DNA from: Wansuia hejianensis
GTDB taxonomy: Bacteria > Bacillota > Clostridia > Lachnospirales > Lachnospiraceae
NCBI RefSeq assembly: GCF_014337215.1
Contig: NZ_CP060635.1
Coordinates: forward strand, 3,791,501 to 3,855,500
Direction: 5' to 3'
DNA length: 64,000 nucleotides
Of this stretch, positions 15,127 to 22,916 are shown in pieces (within the stretch, counting starts at the first letter, position 1; the number at the start of each line of letters is the position of its first letter). The translations under genes and the position numbers were made by a program. The notes beneath the pieces were generated by a model. The model searched no databases. It saw nothing but the letters and a program-made list of their open reading frames with translations, and was not told where the DNA came from.

Positions 15127-16473
15127 ATGACAGACAAAAGGCTATCGGATGAAGAGCGCCGGCGCCGGGCGGGCATGCGCCGCAGGCAGGAGCTTCGGAG
15201 AAAGAGACGGCGGAAAGTGATGATCATGCGTCTGATCATCGCCTTAATAGGCGTATTTGCAGTCTTTCTGGCAGTCTGGGGGATTTCTTCCGCTATCCGT
15301 GAGGGGAAAAAACTGACAAGTACGGCGGATGACGGGCAGAAGGAGGCAGTCGTCCAGGCGGCAGGTATGTCTGAACCAGGCAAGTATGCGGAACTTCTGG
15401 CCGCGCAATATGACTATGACAGTGCGATCGCGGTTCTGGAATCCATGGAAAACGCGAAGAAGGATGAAGCGATACAGGCTGCAATCGGGGAATATAAAGC
15501 AGAAAAAGAAAAACTGGCCGCAGTGGATGCAAGTTCAGTGCGCCATTTTTCTTTTCCAACATTATTGGTGAATGAGGCGGCTGCGGCTGAGGGGACATCT
15601 CCCCTGACAGTGGAACAGTTCCGTCAGATCCTTCAGGAACTGTATGACGGCGGCTACGTGCTGGTGGATCTCTATGATCTGGCTTCTGCAGTAAAAGATG
15701 AAGAAGGAAACGTTAGCTATGAAGCAGGCGTGCTCTATCTGCCGGAAGGGAAAAAGCCGTTTGTGCTGTCTCAGCGGGATGTGAGCTATCCCTTTGAAAA
15801 AGCGGGGAACGGTTATGCCTCGCGGCTGATCGTAGACGATGAAGGCAGGGTGGTTAATGAATATAAGCAGCCAGACGGCAATACGGTGACGGGAGATTAT
15901 GATATTGTGCCCTGTCTGGAGACATTTATCAGCGAGCATCCGGACTTTTCCTACCGGGGAGCCAAGGGAACCCTGGGACTCACCGGTTACAACGGTGTTC
16001 TGGGCTACCGGACCAGTCCGTATCTGGCTGTGTCGGCGGCCGAGGGCAATCCATACGCCGACGGTTACGGTACCTTTGATACCGAAGCAGAGGCAGAGAG
16101 CTGTAAGACTGTGGTACAGGCTTTGAAGAACGGGGGCTGGAATTTTGCCAGCTATGGGAACAGCTATACCAGCTATGGCAGTGAGTTCTCTCAGATGCAG
16201 TCCGATGCCGACCAGTGGCAGGCCAACGTTGCGCCTGTGGCCGGAGGGACGGATATCCTGATTTTCCCCTGTGAGACGGACATTGGCAGTTGGAGCGACT
16301 ACACGGATGAAAATACGAAATACACGTATCTGAAGGATCAGGGGTTTCGCTTCTTCTGCATAGAAGAGGGCGATAATCTGAGCTGGCTGCAGGTGAGAGC
16401 CGGTTATGTGCGCCAGGGCATTCATGAGATAGATTCGTATGAAGAATTTCAGAGCGTGCTGGCTCTGGAATAA
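15127..16473 (+). CDS. Membrane-anchored polysaccharide-deacetylase-like protein
   Basis: A 448-residue protein. ATG 15127 has GAAGGAG upstream. A very basic cytoplasmic start (RRRRAGMRRRQELRRKRRRKV) is followed by one membrane helix (LIIALIGVFAVFLAVWGI) and a large outside domain. The outside part follows the polysaccharide-deacetylase layout (FSFPTLLVNEAAA, a QILQELYDGGYVLVDLYDLA segment, KKPFVLSQRDVSYP, NGGWNFASYGNSY) but the catalytic TFDDG motif of ordinary NodB enzymes is replaced by a SQRD-type sequence. This variant is common in Clostridia; whether it deacetylates peptidoglycan or another glycan is not clear. Confidence 0.72.
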   Translation: MTDKRLSDEERRRRAGMRRRQELRRKRRRKVMIMRLIIALIGVFAVFLAVWGISSAIREGKKLTSTADDGQKEAVVQAAGMSEPGKYAELLAAQYDYDSAIAVLESMENAKKDEAIQAAIGEYKAEKEKLAAVDASSVRHFSFPTLLVNEAAAAEGTSPLTVEQFRQILQELYDGGYVLVDLYDLASAVKDEEGNVSYEAGVLYLPEGKKPFVLSQRDVSYPFEKAGNGYASRLIVDDEGRVVNEYKQPDGNTVTGDYDIVPCLETFISEHPDFSYRGAKGTLGLTGYNGVLGYRTSPYLAVSAAEGNPYADGYGTFDTEAEAESCKTVVQALKNGGWNFASYGNSYTSYGSEFSQMQSDADQWQANVAPVAGGTDILIFPCETDIGSWSDYTDENTKYTYLKDQGFRFFCIEEGDNLSWLQVRAGYVRQGIHEIDSYEEFQSVLALE

Positions 16474-16526
16474 TCAACGGCGCCGGTGAGCGCAGATACC
16501 AGAATATTGAGACAGAAGGGATGTTT

Positions 16527-17693
16527 ATGAGAAAAAAAAGGATTTTAGCTATTTTATGCCTTGCCACAGCGCTGGCTGCAACAGGCTGCAGCAATGATAC
16601 TGTGGATAAAGACCAGGGAACTACGTCGGAGAGCGGGAAATCAAACGACACAGCGGAAGAAGGAGCTTCTGACGGCAAAAGCAGCGATATTTCCTCCGTT
16701 GAGCCGGATACCACTCCGATTACAGAGGGTGATTTTGCACTGGCAGATTGTGTGAAGCTGGGAGAATATAAAGGACTGAAGCTGACCCGGAGTGTGGAGG
16801 CTGTCAGCGAGGAAGATGTGGACAGCTATGTCGCTTCTCAGATGAATGTTGAAGAGGTAACGGATGCAAAGGCTACTGTACAGCAGGGCGATACGGTGAA
16901 TATCGCGTATGAGGGGACAAGAGACGGGGTGGCTTTTGAAGGCGGGACCAGCAGCAGTTATGACCTGGTGATTGGTTCGGGCAGGTTTATTGAGGGCTTT
17001 GAGGATGGCATCATCGGTATGAAGGCAGGCGAAAGCAGAGATCTGGACCTCACATTTCCGGAGAATTATAAGACGGAGGATCTGAGGGGGGCTGCGGTAG
17101 TTTTTCATGTGACGGTCAATAAGATTAGCCGTGCCCCTGAACTGACGGATGAATGGGTGCTGGAGAATACGGACGGGGAATATACAACGGCGGAGGAGTT
17201 CCGGCAATTTGCCAGAGACAATCTTGAGACGAACAAACAAAATTCAGCGCTGCAGGCCATGCGCCAGGACGCCTGGAGACAGGTTGAAGAGGGCACGGAA
17301 TTCTTGCAGCTTCCCAGGGCCTATGTGGAAGAGGGAGAGACAGAATTTGAATCTGGAGTAAAGCAGGAAGCGGCTTACAGCGGCATGGAGCTGGATGCCT
17401 ATATAGAGGCCAACGGCCTGAGCCAGGAGCAGTACGAGAACCGTAAGGAGCAGTATGGGAGAGCGGCCGCCAAGAGCCGCCTGATGCTGGATGCTCTGCA
17501 GGAGGCGGAGGGCCTGAGCACAGAAGATGAAGAGTACCAGGAAGGCCTTGAGAAGCTTGCAGAGTCCTATGGTGTGGATGCGGATACGCTGGTAGCCTCC
17601 TATGGGCAGAACACTGTGGAACAGTATATCATGACCAGCCGTGTGCTGGACAGGCTGCTGAGCTATGCTGATATTACAGATGAAACGGAGTAA
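16527..17693 (+). CDS. Trigger-factor-like FKBP peptidyl-prolyl isomerase lipoprotein
   Basis: A 388-residue exported lipoprotein (ILAILCLATALAATGCSN lipobox). ATG 16527 is chosen because AGAAGGG then lies 6 nt upstream. After a Ser/Asp-rich linker comes an FKBP domain (GDTVNIAYEGTRDGVAFEGG, IEGFEDGIIGMKAGESRDLDLTFPENY, residues ~125-200) and then a helical region resembling the C-terminal chaperone arms of trigger factor (residues ~210-385). Such proteins act outside the membrane as foldases, comparable to PrsA in role. It sits behind the deacetylase-like gene on the same strand, 53 nt apart. Confidence 0.85.
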   Translation: MRKKRILAILCLATALAATGCSNDTVDKDQGTTSESGKSNDTAEEGASDGKSSDISSVEPDTTPITEGDFALADCVKLGEYKGLKLTRSVEAVSEEDVDSYVASQMNVEEVTDAKATVQQGDTVNIAYEGTRDGVAFEGGTSSSYDLVIGSGRFIEGFEDGIIGMKAGESRDLDLTFPENYKTEDLRGAAVVFHVTVNKISRAPELTDEWVLENTDGEYTTAEEFRQFARDNLETNKQNSALQAMRQDAWRQVEEGTEFLQLPRAYVEEGETEFESGVKQEAAYSGMELDAYIEANGLSQEQYENRKEQYGRAAAKSRLMLDALQEAEGLSTEDEEYQEGLEKLAESYGVDADTLVASYGQNTVEQYIMTSRVLDRLLSYADITDETE

Positions 17694-17766
17694 TCCTCAT
17701 TTTTTTGCAAAAAAATGCAGGTTGAATTTGACATCTGGCCTCATTTGCGGTATATTAGGTGAGGAC

Positions 17767-17839
17767 GGGGCATTAGCGCAGCTGGGAGCGCGCCACATTC
17801 GCATTGTGGAGGCCGTGGGTTCGAATCCCATATGCTCCA
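17767..17839 (+). tRNA. tRNA-Ala (anticodon CGC)
   Basis: Full cloverleaf: acceptor GGGGCAT/ATGCTCC, D arm with AGCTGGGA, anticodon stem CCACA/TGTGG around TTCGCAT (anticodon CGC), T arm with TTCGAAT, discriminator A, no encoded CCA. The acceptor has the G3-U70 pair that defines alanine tRNAs. CGC reads the GCG codon. Confidence 0.93.
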
Positions 17840-17845
17840 TACAGG

Positions 17846-17872
17846 AAGCACTTTCGGAAGAAGGTGCTTTTT
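17846..17872 (+). terminator. Terminator after tRNA-Ala
   Basis: AAGCACTTTC pairs with GAAGGTGCTT around GGAA (one G-U pair), followed by TTT. Confidence 0.85.
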
Positions 17873-17998
17873 GCTTGCCCAATATCGTCCTGGCCGCCTG
17901 GTGCATGAAGAAGTCCCTGTCGTTTTTTTGCTGGTTCACTGAGTAATTGAGAAGCTGATCGGATATGCTATGTATAGAAAAAAACAAGGGAGGCCATT

Positions 17999-18832
17999 AT
18001 GAAGTCATTGAGCATGAAAATTACAGATTATCTGAAATATCTGAAAGAACAGGAAAAATCAGCTTCTACCAGGAGGCAGTATCATAAAGATATACTGAAC
18101 TTTCTGGACTATTTTGGCACAACCCCGGCCTCTAAGGACCTGGTGATAAACTATAAAGAAATCCTTCAGCTCAGCTATCGGCCGGCCAGTGTGAATACAA
18201 AACTCGCGGCGATTAACGGGTTCCTGGAATTTGCGGGCAGGCCGGAACTGAAGGTCCGTCTGCTGAAAATACAGCACCGGCCATATTGTCCCGGGGACAG
18301 GATGCTCACGAAAGCGGAATACCTGCGGCTGGTGAAGGCATCCGAGAGCCGTAAAAATGAGAGGCTGTCATTGCTGCTCCAGACCCTCTGTTCGACAGGG
18401 ATACGCGTGTCAGAGCTAGCGTTCATTACCGCAGAGGCGGTAAAAACAGGAGAGGCAGTCGTCAGGCTAAAAGGAAAGACACGGATTGTCCTGATCCCGG
18501 GAAAAATGAAGAGAAAGCTGTCTCTCTATATAAAGAAGCAGGAGATCCAGTCAGGACCGGTATTCCTAACCCGGGGAGGCAGGCCGCTGGACCGCAGCAA
18601 TATCTGGAAGATGATGAAATCACTGTGTACGGACGCCCATGTTGACCCTGAAAAGGTATTCCCGCATAATCTCCGCCATCTGTTCGCCCGCTGCTTCTAT
18701 TCTATCGATAAAGACCTTGCGAAGCTGGCAGACATTTTAGGGCACAGCGATATCAACACAACCAGGATCTATATCATATCCACAGGCAAGGAACACCTGC
18801 GGAGGCTGGATACGCTGGATCTGGTAGTTTAG
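17999..18832 (+). CDS. Tyrosine recombinase, probable DNA invertase of the adjacent switch
   Basis: A 277-residue XerC/D-like site-specific recombinase. N-terminal SAM-like core-binding domain (residues ~5-90), then the catalytic domain with Arg136 (STGIRVSEL), the LKGKTR lysine near 160, His223 and Arg226 (HNLRH), His249 (GHSD) and Tyr258 as nucleophile. All expected catalytic residues are present. Ribosome site AAGGGAGG before ATG 17999. It has no phage or conjugation genes around it. Sixteen nt after its stop begins the first of two inverted recombination-like sites that bound a promoter-bearing segment. The small size and this context fit a phase-variation invertase rather than an integrase. 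Confidence 0.9.
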   Translation: MKSLSMKITDYLKYLKEQEKSASTRRQYHKDILNFLDYFGTTPASKDLVINYKEILQLSYRPASVNTKLAAINGFLEFAGRPELKVRLLKIQHRPYCPGDRMLTKAEYLRLVKASESRKNERLSLLLQTLCSTGIRVSELAFITAEAVKTGEAVVRLKGKTRIVLIPGKMKRKLSLYIKKQEIQSGPVFLTRGGRPLDRSNIWKMMKSLCTDAHVDPEKVFPHNLRHLFARCFYSIDKDLAKLADILGHSDINTTRIYIISTGKEHLRRLDTLDLVV

Positions 18833-18847
18833 TAAGATAAAAAAACA

Positions 18848-18869
18848 CCACGTAATTCTTATTACGTGG
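18848..18869 (+). repeat. Inverted recombination site, left copy (IRL)
   Basis: Arms CCACGTAA and TTACGTGG flank an asymmetric 6-bp core TTCTTA. Two inverted arms around a 6-8 bp spacer is the normal core site of a tyrosine recombinase. The right copy at 19150-19171 has the same layout with the core in reverse orientation; the two differ at only two symmetric arm positions (G/A and C/T). Confidence 0.8.
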
Positions 18870-18918
18870 TAAGTGCATTTAAAAATATGTACATAATTTT
18901 TTCTCAGGTTATTTTAAA

Positions 18919-18947
18919 ATTATAGCCTAACAGTTCGGGAATGTCAA
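18919..18947 (-). promoter_or_regulatory. Perfect consensus sigma-A promoter inside the invertible segment
   Basis: On the minus strand TTGACA (18947-18942), 17 nt, TATAAT (18924-18919). Transcription would start near 18912 and run into the recombinase gene as antisense RNA. After inversion the start would map near 19107 and run right, through the right site, toward 19303. Confidence 0.85.
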
Positions 18948-19111
18948 TATTACTGTGGTAAAATTTGGGTTTTAAACTATAAAGCATGGGGAACAGGCCT
19001 TTCTGTCATGTGCGGCGGCAAGGCTTATTATATGTGCTTATTTTATTAAAAAAGCCGGTTTGACGGACAGAACTGTTGAAAAAAAGTTAATCAACCAGCA
19101 TTTTTTGAGGA

Positions 19112-19148
19112 GCCAGGCCATTCTTATGGTTAAGGCTTTTCTTTTTTT
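19112..19148 (+). terminator. Terminator inside the invertible segment
   Basis: GCC-A-GGCCAT pairs with ATGGTT-AA-GGC around TCTT (two G-U pairs, small bulge), followed by TTTTCTTTTTTT. In the present orientation it would stop read-through from the recombinase side into the pilus operon. Confidence 0.65.
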
Positions 19149-19149
19149 G

Positions 19150-19171
19150 CCACATAATAAGAATTATGTGG
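19150..19171 (-). repeat. Inverted recombination site, right copy (IRR)
   Basis: Arms CCACATAA and TTATGTGG around core TAAGAA, which is the reverse complement of the left core TTCTTA. The opposite core orientation predicts inversion rather than deletion of the 280 bp between them. Confidence 0.8.
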
Positions 19172-19178
19172 CAAAAAA

Positions 19179-19274
19179 CGTCAGATCTCGAGAAAATTGC
19201 CGGCTTAAAGGCAAGCCGGCCGGCAACCTCATGAACGGCAAACCGACATGCTGAAGGGGGCATGATTTCTGACG
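19179..19274 (+). promoter_or_regulatory. Structured leader RNA of the pilus operon
   Basis: CGTCAGA (19179-19185) can pair with TCTGACG (19268-19274) and enclose an 8-bp perfect hairpin (GCCGGCTT 19199-19206 / AAGCCGGC 19213-19220) and a second one (CATGC 19247-19251 / GCATG 19260-19264). The whole leader lies outside the switch, so it would be in every ON transcript. I could not match it to a known riboswitch class. Confidence 0.4.
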
Positions 19275-19302
19275 GGGTATACAGAAGAGGAGGAAAACAG
19301 CC

Positions 19303-19800
19303 ATGCCGGAAAGGATTTTGCCAGCGCCGGCTGCCAGAGCACCGGTTACAACCAGGGATGCCCTTCTGATGCTGACTGTTCATAAATATGACGGCAGTTT
19401 TTCAGAGGGAGAGATAGCCAATGCCCATATGCTTTCCAGCGTCGGGTTTCAGGGATATGGAGATCTGCTGCTGAAAATGGAAAGGATTTATGATCTGCTG
19501 GAGATACCGGGATTTGGCCGGGAAATAAAAGGGAAGAGCAACGGATTCCAATGGACGGCAACGGATCTGGAGACGGCGGATGGTTGGGATATGAACGTAC
19601 AGGCCTGGAAGAACGGCGGAGCCTGGGACGGCCGGCGCAGGCCTCATGTATTTGTGCAGACCATGTACCGGCAGCATTACAGCTGGCAGGGCAGCTGTTG
19701 CATTGACGGGCAATGGGAATATTTCCGCAGTGCTTTGGAATTGCTGCTTATGATAGATCACTTTATACGGAAGGAGCAGGAAAAAAATAATGAGAGGTAA
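19303..19800 (+). CDS. Unknown first protein of the pilus operon
   Basis: A 165-residue protein with a strong ribosome site (GAGGAGG) before ATG 19303. No signal peptide, membrane segment or known motif. It is rich in Trp, Tyr and Gly in the middle (TADGWDMNVQAWKNGGAWDGRRRPHV is the most distinctive part, residues ~90-115), which suggests a compact globular fold. It is probably cytoplasmic. It overlaps the tip adhesin gene by 11 nt, so it is translationally coupled to pilus production; a regulatory or assembly role is a guess from position only. Confidence 0.65.
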   Translation: MPERILPAPAARAPVTTRDALLMLTVHKYDGSFSEGEIANAHMLSSVGFQGYGDLLLKMERIYDLLEIPGFGREIKGKSNGFQWTATDLETADGWDMNVQAWKNGGAWDGRRRPHVFVQTMYRQHYSWQGSCCIDGQWEYFRSALELLLMIDHFIRKEQEKNNER

Positions 19801-22657
19801 AAAAAGAGAGCGCCAGAAGAATAAAGGGTTGAAAAGAACGCTGGCTTTGGCGCTGGCAGTATTTGTATTGCTGTCTCTGACAGAGGCTCCGCGGATTTTG
19901 GCGTCGTCGGGAAATTCGACCGAGCCGCACAGTGGCGCAGTGGCGGAACAGAGCGCGGCGGAAGTCCGGGATCAGACAGCCGGGACACAGGACGGAGCTG
20001 CCGGTACCCCGGGAGGAACGGAGGGCGGCCAGGCGGCGGATGAGGAAACAGAAGAGAATGACCGGCAGGCTGGAAGCAGCGGGAACGTGCAGGATGAGGA
20101 ACAAGCGGATAGCGGCGGAACGGACGGAGGGATCGTTGAATATCTTCCGCAGGCACTTCCGGAAGGACTTACGGTAAAAGCCTGGACGGATGCGGGAGTA
20201 TTGCCGGAGGACGTATATCTGGAAGTTGAACAACTTCCGGGAGAAGATCAAAACAGCAGATATGCAGAAGCTTTGCGTGCGTCAGGGACGGATGCGGACG
20301 GATTTATGCTCTGGGATATTGGCTTTTATGATGCGGCAGGTGAGAGAGTGGAGCCGGCCGGGGGTTCTGTGCATCTGGAGATAGCTTGCTCCGGATTGAA
20401 TATATCAGAGATGGACACAGCTTCGCTGTCCCTGCGGCAGATGGCCGAAACGGAAAGCGGCATAGCGGTTCAGTCAGTGGCCGATACTTCGGAAAGCTTG
20501 TCTGGGAATATAGCGGTAGACGGCGAAACGGTGCATGCAGCCTTTACGGCGGAAAGCCTTTCGGTGTTCGCGCTGACCTGGTCCTGCAATCCTGAGGGCG
20601 GCACGGCCCGCGCTTTAGGTTCCGTCAGGGCAGCCAGACCGACTGCGCAGATGCGTGCCGGGCATGAAAAGTATGTGGAGAAAAAAGAGGACGGGACTTA
20701 TGATCTGACACTGACCGTTTCCGGCATGGCCGGGACAGCGACTTCAAAAGCGGAGCTGGATGTGGTCTATGTGCTGGACAAATCCGGAAGCATGAATGAT
20801 GGTCTGGGAGGCGGCTCGAAAAAAACCAGGCGGGAGGCGGCCAAAGACGCTATCGACAGCCTCACCGCCGCGCTGGCTTCCAATCAGAATATAGATGTGC
20901 GGTTTTCTCTTGTGACGTTCAGCGGGTCCGACGAGAGATGGGACCGCGCCTGGAACGATTCGGAAGTGGCTGTGGACTGGACGGGAGATACCAGACGGAT
21001 AACCAGCAGCTCAGGCCCGTCTGCCAACGGAGGGACCAATTATCAGGCGGGACTGAGGAACGCCAAAGAATTGCTGGCAAGTGCAAGGAGCGGAGCGCTG
21101 ACAGCAGTGATATTTATATCGGATGGAAATCCAACATTTCGTTATGATGAAAACGGATATACAACCGGAACCGGAAACAGTGACCTTTTAGGATATAATC
21201 TGCAGGCGGCCAAAGATGAGGCGGCCGGCCTGGGAACAAATTATTTCTATACAGTGGGAGTAGGTCCGAAAAATAATTATTCAAAGCTGCGTGATCTGAA
21301 GGATGCCGCTCCGGAAAATACGACAAAAGCATTCTACGAAGGTACGGATGAAGCTTCGCTGAACGCGGCCTTTGACGATATACAGGCTGCAATTACCACA
21401 ATGCTGTGCAGTGATGTAACTATAGCGGATACCCTGAGCGGTCACGTGCAGCTTACAGGTATCGCGGCAGGAAACCCTGCTTCCATGACGGTAGCCGTCA
21501 GAGACGGAGAGGGGAATGTGGTTGTCTCCGGAGAAAACAGTGTGGAATTTGAAGGTGTGACGATCACGGCACGATATGACGAAAGCACCAGACAGGTGAT
21601 TCTGGATTTCCCGGATGATTATGAACTGAAGGGTGGCTATACCTATCAGGTGACCGTTAATATAGAGCCGTCGGAAGCCGCATATGAAGCTTACCGGAAT
21701 AATGGGGCAGCCTATACGGATACTGGAGAACCCGGGACAGGGCCGGCGTCTGAGGGGCAGCAGGGCTTTTTCAGCAACAGTGACAGCTCACTCACCTATA
21801 CTTACAATGGCGAACAGATTAACGATTCTTATAACCGGCCCGTCGTACAACTGGAACCGGGAACTCTCGTTATAGAGAAGAGGATTGAAGGGCTGGAGGG
21901 TGAGGCCCTGGATTATCTGAGGCAAAACCTGAAATTTAATTATACGCTGAACAATGGCAGCCTCCAGGAAGTCCCATTCAGTGAATTCACCTGGAATCAG
22001 GAAAGCGGGAGCTATCAGTACCGGATAGAGGGCTTGTCTCCGGATACCGTCTATCAGGCCGGTGAAGTGAATGCGGATATCTCTTCTGTATACAATTATC
22101 TGTTAACAGCTTCTTCTCAGAACAGTCAGGGAACTGTAGAACGCCTGGAAACGAAAACGGCTTCCTTCGCGAATACATATGAGCCGGGCAGCCATGTTCT
22201 CACCATTGAAAAACGGGTGAGCGGCAGCATGGGCGACCACAACAGGGAGTTTTCCTTTTCATTGGCACTTGCCAGGGACGGTCAGGCATATACAGAGGAT
22301 CTGATCTATACGGAAAATGAGAATTCCGGGGAGAAAACCCTTCGGGCTGACAAGGGAGTGTATCAATTCTCACTGGCGGACGGCGACGAAATACATCTGA
22401 CCATTCCCCATGGCTGTGCGTATACAGTGGTGGAGGAAAATGCGGACTATATGCTGCAGGTGGAGCCGGGCGGCGGAGTGTATTCAGAAGGAAAGCTGAC
22501 CGGCACGCTGAATGAAGATTCGGCAGCGGTCTTTACAAATACTAAAGAGATGGTGCCGCCTACGGGAATCGGCTGGCCGGTTCTCCCATATCTGGCAATG
22601 GTACTCCTGGCTCTGGCTTCCGCAACGGCCTTCAGGATGAGACGCAGAGAGGGTTAA
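19790..22657 (+). CDS. VWA-domain pilus tip adhesin with cell-wall sorting signal
   Basis: A 955-residue surface protein. Signal peptide (residues ~14-38), then a Gly/Glu/Ala-rich low-complexity stretch (~40-115), a beta region, and a von Willebrand A domain with an intact MIDAS (DKSGSMN near residue 329, GGTNYQAGL, FISDGNP). Two Ig-like stalk domains follow (LVIEKRIEGL ~690, LTIEKRVSGS ~802). The C terminus has a variant sortase motif VPPTG (~922), a hydrophobic helix and the charged tail RMRRREG. This is the layout of tip adhesins of Gram-positive sortase-assembled pili. The VWA domain is the likely host- or matrix-binding part. Confidence 0.9.
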   Translation: MRGKKRERQKNKGLKRTLALALAVFVLLSLTEAPRILASSGNSTEPHSGAVAEQSAAEVRDQTAGTQDGAAGTPGGTEGGQAADEETEENDRQAGSSGNVQDEEQADSGGTDGGIVEYLPQALPEGLTVKAWTDAGVLPEDVYLEVEQLPGEDQNSRYAEALRASGTDADGFMLWDIGFYDAAGERVEPAGGSVHLEIACSGLNISEMDTASLSLRQMAETESGIAVQSVADTSESLSGNIAVDGETVHAAFTAESLSVFALTWSCNPEGGTARALGSVRAARPTAQMRAGHEKYVEKKEDGTYDLTLTVSGMAGTATSKAELDVVYVLDKSGSMNDGLGGGSKKTRREAAKDAIDSLTAALASNQNIDVRFSLVTFSGSDERWDRAWNDSEVAVDWTGDTRRITSSSGPSANGGTNYQAGLRNAKELLASARSGALTAVIFISDGNPTFRYDENGYTTGTGNSDLLGYNLQAAKDEAAGLGTNYFYTVGVGPKNNYSKLRDLKDAAPENTTKAFYEGTDEASLNAAFDDIQAAITTMLCSDVTIADTLSGHVQLTGIAAGNPASMTVAVRDGEGNVVVSGENSVEFEGVTITARYDESTRQVILDFPDDYELKGGYTYQVTVNIEPSEAAYEAYRNNGAAYTDTGEPGTGPASEGQQGFFSNSDSSLTYTYNGEQINDSYNRPVVQLEPGTLVIEKRIEGLEGEALDYLRQNLKFNYTLNNGSLQEVPFSEFTWNQESGSYQYRIEGLSPDTVYQAGEVNADISSVYNYLLTASSQNSQGTVERLETKTASFANTYEPGSHVLTIEKRVSGSMGDHNREFSFSLALARDGQAYTEDLIYTENENSGEKTLRADKGVYQFSLADGDEIHLTIPHGCAYTVVEENADYMLQVEPGGGVYSEGKLTGTLNEDSAAVFTNTKEMVPPTGIGWPVLPYLAMVLLALASATAFRMRRREG

Positions 22658-22664
22658 AGGATTT

Positions 22665-22916
22665 ATGGCGGTAAAAACCATGGAAGATATAACTGTTCTG
22701 ATGGAAAAAATGCGTTTCCGGAAAAAATGGATCGGCGGTGTGGATGAAAAAGACGTCTGGCGCCAGATGGAGAATCTGCAGAATGCTTACCGCTCTGCTT
22801 ATGAAATTCAACAGGAACGGTTCAGGGTCCTGATCCGTGAAAGGGATCTGGAGATCACTAAATTAAAGCGTCAGATTGCCAGCCAGAGAGGAAGTGCGGG
22901 TGAAACAAATGACTGA
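22665..22916 (+). CDS. Small coiled-coil protein of the pilus operon
   Basis: An 83-residue protein from ATG 22665, 7 nt after the adhesin stop, with AAAGG upstream. The N-terminal part is VKTMEDITVLMEKMRFRKKWIGGVDEKDVWRQMENL; a continuous helix with coiled-coil spacing follows (residues ~28-75). No signal peptide. The GGVDEKDVWRQ-type segment recalls short helical proteins seen beside sortases, but I know no function. It overlaps the next gene, so it is a fixed part of the operon. Confidence 0.6.
   Translation: MAVKTMEDITVLMEKMRFRKKWIGGVDEKDVWRQMENLQNAYRSAYEIQQERFRVLIRERDLEITKLKRQIASQRGSAGETND

Larger units (their letters stand above)
18870..19149. other. Putative 280-bp invertible promoter segment (captured OFF)
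   Basis: The segment lies between two oppositely oriented recombination-like sites, directly after the recombinase gene and before the pilus operon. It contains no gene. It carries a perfect consensus promoter pointing left, away from the pilus genes, and a terminator pointing right, toward them. Recombination between inverted sites would flip it and aim the promoter at the pilus operon. I see it in what should be the OFF orientation. Confidence 0.75.

Noticed and set aside
17767..18832. tRNA-Ala next to a tyrosine recombinase, suggesting an integrated mobile element
   Set aside because: No duplicated tRNA end (attachment repeat), phage or conjugation genes were found to the right; the inverted sites with opposite cores beside the gene explain the recombinase better as an invertase.
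19179..19274. c-di-GMP riboswitch controlling the pilus genes
   Set aside because: I looked for the conserved cores of both c-di-GMP classes and did not find them; only generic stems are present.
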